Shown here one piece after another: positions 5,586 through 5,608 of a stretch of DNA of 5,608 bases. A model generated the notes under the pieces. That model saw only the letters and a list, made by a program, of their open reading frames with translations, had not been told where the DNA came from and ran no database searches. The first letter of the stretch is position 1, and each line of letters opens with the position of its first letter. This stretch comes from Spirochaetota bacterium (GTDB lineage Bacteria; Spirochaetota; UBA4802; UB4802), in the NCBI GenBank assembly GCA_018399855.1, contig JAGYNX010000144.1:1-5608 (forward strand). Reading direction: 5' to 3'. A program made the translations under genes and the position numbers.

Positions 5586-5608
5586 AAAAAAAAGCCTCAT
5601 TCCGGAAT
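5586..5608 (-). terminator. Probable intrinsic terminator of an upstream minus-strand gene, cut by the window end
   Basis: Read on the minus strand, the window begins ATTCCGGAAT, then GAGGC, then eight T residues. The arm GCCTCATT on the plus strand (5594-5601) followed by CCGG and AAT is the left part of what would be an 8-bp stem with a CCGG loop; only three bases of the right arm are inside the window. A stem followed by T8 is the classic Rho-independent layout. It would end a gene lying beyond base 5608 and isolate mnmG-rsmG as its own transcription unit. Confidence 0.5.

Overview
The window reads as ordinary bacterial chromosome built around the conserved tRNA/rRNA modification pair mnmG-rsmG (old names gidA-gidB). 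It carries three accessory signals: an edge-truncated DNA methyltransferase, ParB-type parS palindromes inside rsmG, and several families of short intergenic repeats. Base composition is moderate, and coding is dense apart from two AT-rich gaps. The taxon cannot be fixed from this window. A secreted protein with a BamE/SmpA-like motif, and intergenic repeats of a kind I recall from Bacteroidota/Chlorobi, Fibrobacterota-type and deltaproteobacterial genomes, point loosely to a Gram-negative (diderm) bacterium. This is inference.

Layout. Positions 1-1752 (+) hold the 3' part of an N6-adenine DNA methyltransferase with its own C-terminal target-recognition region; the frame is open at base 1, so its start lies outside the window. 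It meets tail-to-tail, with a 4-bp overlap, a minus-strand gene (1749-2330) for a small exported protein of unknown function whose two halves look like diverged copies of one BamE-like unit. An AT-rich gap (2331-2672) contains an inverted pair of short GC-rich repeat arrays and ends in a 7-bp tandem repeat that runs into the rsmG stop codon. Minus-strand rsmG (2673-3419) and mnmG (3429-5321) are separated by 9 bp and are almost certainly co-transcribed, mnmG first. Upstream of mnmG (5322-5608) there is a weak candidate promoter, two more short-unit repeat arrays, a purine-rich stretch, and at the window edge what looks like half of an intrinsic terminator belonging to a further minus-strand gene.

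How the parts relate. MnmG (with MnmE, not in the window) modifies the wobble uridine of certain tRNAs, and RsmG methylates G527 of 16S rRNA, so the pair serves decoding accuracy. In many bacteria the next genes are parA-parB near the replication origin. Here they are absent, but rsmG itself contains one perfect and one 15/16 copy of the ParB-binding palindrome TGTTCCACGTGGAACA. This suggests that the locus still works as an origin-proximal partition site. That is the most interesting observation in the window. I see no clear new defence or mobile system. The methyltransferase is the only candidate, and its partners, if any, would lie to the left of base 1.
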